From Acidobacteriota bacterium (lineage in GTDB: Bacteria; Acidobacteriota; Terriglobia; UBA7540), in the NCBI GenBank assembly GCA_003171295.1, contig PMYF01000484.1, positions 1-8,475 of the forward strand: DNA of 8,475 bases. The letters are read 5' to 3'. The notes under the pieces were generated by a model. The model was not told where the DNA came from, did no database searches, and saw only the letters and a program-made list of their open reading frames with translations. Shown here piece after piece: positions 6,417 through 8,475 of this stretch. Each line of letters starts with the position of its first letter. Positions within the stretch are counted from its first letter, which is position 1. Made by a program: the position numbers and the translations under genes.

Positions 6417-7661
6417 TCAGGCTTGGGACACAGTTGTTTCCTCCAAGCCCGCCCGCTCATGATCCCGTTGAAAGCAGAGATGTATCGTAACCATTAAGAG
6501 CAACGGCGCGGCCACGCAGAGCAACGCGCCAAAGGTCATCATGTTGGGAATCCCGAGGGATGATTTCCATTTTCCCTCCCCGAGGGAAGCAAAACCGGAA
6601 GTCATGGACCCCAGCAAATTCATGCAGCCGCAAGCCGAGGCTCGCGTGTGTGACCGGACCACATCGAAACTCGCCACCATCAAATTGCTCAGAAACAGCC
6701 CTCCGAACAAGCCGAATCCAACTATCGCCATCTTGGTCATGGAAAGAGACTTGCTGTTCCCGATGAAGAAAAGACATGGTGCGGCAAGCAAGAATCCCGC
6801 AGCGGAGACCCAAAAGCGCGCTGCCCTGGTTCGAGCGTACAGCCGGTCCGCCAAAGCTGCGCCACCCAAGGAGCCGACTAGGTTAGCGCTTTGATAATAA
6901 GCCGTGGCCGTGAATCCTGCTTCGGCCAAGCCGAGAGAAAGCTTTTCGTAGAGGAACAGAGGCAGCCACGTATACAGCAACCAGACCACGCTGACGCACA
7001 CAGGGAAGGCGGCACAAAGGGCCCAATAGCTGCGCACTCGCACCAAGAAAGTAACGGAAAAACGACTCTTCCCCCCCTCAATTGGTATTGGAGCTTCTTC
7101 CTCAAGCCCGCTCAGGAATCTCCAATACGGGATCAGATAGAGCGCGCCGAAGAGCCCCAACGTGAAGAATGTGAATCTCCAATGAAACTGTTGGGCCACG
7201 AGGCTACCGAACGAGCCCCCGAGAGCCACCCCCAAATACTCTCCGATCCCGAAGACATTCGTTGCCAGGGAACGAGTGCGTGGGCCATGTACACTCGCCA
7301 GCAGGGCTATCACTGCGGGCATAAAGAGTGATTCGCTTATTCCGAGGAGGCCGCGGCAGCCGAGTAGTATCCAAGCCGATGTGGACAATCCAGTCAGGGC
7401 CGTGATCCCGCTCCAAAGCAGCAGGCTGACCGCGACCAGTTTCTTCCGCGAGTAGCGGTCACCTATCTGGCCTGCAATGGGGCTGCAAAGGGCATAGACC
7501 CAGAGGAAGAGCGATCCAGTCAGGCCAAGTTGCGTGTCGCTGAAATGCAGTCTGGATTTCAGAATGGGAAAAATGGAAAAAACGGCGTGACGGTCGGCGT
7601 TATTCAGACGCAAGGCAACCGCCAGAAACCCTACCAGTAGCCAAGCGTGGCGGCGGGTCAT
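6417..7661 (-). CDS. MFS transporter, probable organic acid or sugar-acid carrier
   Basis: The 414-residue length and about twelve hydrophobic segments are typical of the major facilitator superfamily. The first helix carries LNNADRHAVFSIFPILK, the counterpart of the N-Y-x-D-R...P-x-L-K pattern of the anion:cation symporter and Spinster-like branches. The conserved cytoplasmic loop between helices 2 and 3 is GQIGDRYSRKK (64-74). GISESLFMPAVIAL (107-120) matches helix 4 of the same group. A hydrophilic central loop (about 184-210) separates the two halves. By family, members import sugar acids, organic acids or lipids with protons or sodium; the substrate cannot be read from sequence. The ATG at 7661 is the only ATG, GTG or TTG in frame after the upstream stop at 7871-7869, and its Shine-Dalgarno sequence is weak (GAG). 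It probably imports a product of the glycan-degrading genes downstream. Confidence 0.88.
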   Translation of the reverse strand: MTRRHAWLLVGFLAVALRLNNADRHAVFSIFPILKSRLHFSDTQLGLTGSLFLWVYALCSPIAGQIGDRYSRKKLVAVSLLLWSGITALTGLSTSAWILLGCRGLLGISESLFMPAVIALLASVHGPRTRSLATNVFGIGEYLGVALGGSFGSLVAQQFHWRFTFFTLGLFGALYLIPYWRFLSGLEEEAPIPIEGGKSRFSVTFLVRVRSYWALCAAFPVCVSVVWLLYTWLPLFLYEKLSLGLAEAGFTATAYYQSANLVGSLGGAALADRLYARTRAARFWVSAAGFLLAAPCLFFIGNSKSLSMTKMAIVGFGLFGGLFLSNLMVASFDVVRSHTRASACGCMNLLGSMTSGFASLGEGKWKSSLGIPNMMTFGALLCVAAPLLLMVTIHLCFQRDHERAGLEETTVSQA

Positions 7662-7903
7662 ATGGCTCAGCTCAGATTTCCCAGCGAGTTTCTGATATCC
7701 ATTGCCGCACCCCCCCGAGGCAGGAAACCCCTCGGCCTCCTCATCGTGGCAAGTAACCGACCCCGGAGCGGCATTCCATGACCTCCAAGCGGGCGAAGAG
7801 ACCCGCCAATGCTCCTTCGAAAGAGAATCACACCTCGTCGTTCCACCTGCCGGCGCAGCCTCATCGTCCTACGGAGAGGCCACCGTGGCAGCGTGAACCG
7901 GGG
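7662..7903 (-). other. 242-bp gap between oxidoreductase and transporter genes, with a hairpin
   Basis: The gap holds one clear inverted repeat, CCGAGG at 7715-7720 and CCTCGG at 7730-7735 with a nine-base loop. No T-run follows it on either strand, so it is not a standard intrinsic terminator. A 65-codon arginine-rich frame (7864-7667) is not convincing as a gene. I see no strong promoter. Confidence 0.4.
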
Positions 7904-8475
7904 TTAGGCGCCTCCCGGAGCCTTGCCATAGTCTTTGATCTTCATGCACTCGCCGCCCCGCAGCGCGGACTGATGCGCGACAACGCCGGGCATGGTGAAC
8001 GCGACCGCTTCCCACGCGTTTACTATGGGGTAACGATCCTCCCCGATGGCGCTGATGAACTCGTGAGTAATGAATGTATGAGACCCGCCATGACCGCTCG
8101 GGATGCGCAAGGATTCAGGCAACATCTCGTAATGATCCGGCTGGTTGTATGCTTCCAGCCGGATCTCGCCCTGGTAGATGCCGTACACGCTCCCCGGTTT
8201 GTCCTCCTGGTGAATCACCGTGTTCGGCGATTTTTCGGGGCGCTCCATGACGTACGACATGCGATCGCCATAGAAACCACCGCGTTCTGTCCCGCCTGCC
8301 GCCACGTGCCAGTAAACTGAGACACGTGCGCTATTCCCGCCGGAGGTCTTGAAAAAGGCGGTCGTGTTCCAGAAGGGATTCTTATAATAGTTTTCTTTCA
8401 GACATTCGTGCCCGTCGCCCCAGCCCACAGCGACGACTTCGACCAACCGTTCGCCGGTTACGGGCACAATCATGC
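7904..8475 (-). CDS. Gfo/Idh/MocA-family oxidoreductase, C-terminal part only
   Basis: The frame is open to the right edge, so the N-terminal Rossmann (NAD(P)-binding) domain lies outside the window. The Met codon at 8473-8471 is internal, not a start. The visible 189 residues are the C-terminal alpha/beta substrate domain. HGGSHTFITHEFI, then NAWEAVAFTMPGVVAHQSALRGGE and KDYG near the C-terminus, are characteristic of a Gfo/Idh/MocA subgroup frequent in Planctomycetota and Acidobacteriota. Full-length proteins are usually about 400-450 residues, so half or more is missing. These enzymes oxidise or reduce sugars and sugar derivatives with NAD(P), and some use a redox cycle to cleave glycosidic bonds (GH109-type); which applies here is unknown. 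It sits upstream of the transporter on the same strand, which suits cytoplasmic processing of an imported sugar. Confidence 0.88.
   Translation of the reverse strand, partial: MIVPVTGERLVEVVAVGWGDGHECLKENYYKNPFWNTTAFFKTSGGNSARVSVYWHVAAGGTERGGFYGDRMSYVMERPEKSPNTVIHQEDKPGSVYGIYQGEIRLEAYNQPDHYEMLPESLRIPSGHGGSHTFITHEFISAIGEDRYPIVNAWEAVAFTMPGVVAHQSALRGGECMKIKDYGKAPGGA

Noticed and set aside
7667..7864. 65-codon minus-strand frame ending 5 bp before the transporter gene
   Set aside because: It starts at an ATG with only a close, weak ribosome binding site, and its composition is arginine-rich as expected from a random frame in GC-rich DNA. No known small-protein family is visible.
8471..8473. ATG near the right edge as the start of the oxidoreductase
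   Set aside because: The frame continues to the edge and the visible protein is only the C-terminal domain, so this Met must be internal.

Overview
The window reads as a bacterial catabolic or glycan-processing locus with every credible gene on the minus strand, so transcription runs from high to low coordinates. Base composition looks moderately GC-rich by eye. The gene mix is a Gfo/Idh/MocA oxidoreductase with the HGGSH...HQSALRGG tail, an MFS carrier, a secreted TPR protein and two exported glycosidase-like proteins. That mix recalls Acidobacteriota, with Planctomycetota or Verrucomicrobiota as alternatives. No rRNA or other phylogenetic marker is present, so this placement is an inference.

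Layout in transcription order: (1) 8475-7904, the C-terminal part of a Gfo/Idh/MocA oxidoreductase cut by the window edge; (2) a 242-bp gap with one GC-rich hairpin; (3) 7661-6417, a 12-helix MFS transporter; (4) a short gap with a 12-bp direct repeat around the next ribosome binding site; (5) 6320-4977 (or from 6248), an exported TPR protein; (6) a 322-bp gap that looks like a structured leader, with six AGGTG/CACCT words and a hairpin that places the Shine-Dalgarno sequence in its loop; (7) 4654-2315, an exported protein resembling clan GH-D (alpha-galactosidase-type) glycosidases, with altered active-site motifs; (8) 49 bp later, 2265-142, a second exported TIM-barrel protein of DUF6259 type; (9) at the left edge, the possible first codons of one more gene (82 down to 1).

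A working model, which is inference: the two exported proteins attack a carbohydrate or glycoconjugate outside the cytoplasm. The TPR protein may scaffold them or be an unrelated periplasmic factor. The MFS carrier imports a small product such as a sugar, sugar acid or organic acid, and the NAD(P)-dependent oxidoreductase acts on it in the cytoplasm. The two glycosidase-like genes are tightly spaced and very likely co-transcribed. The rest share orientation, but gaps of about 96-322 bp could hold internal promoters. I saw no tRNA, rRNA, CRISPR array, insertion sequence or phage gene.
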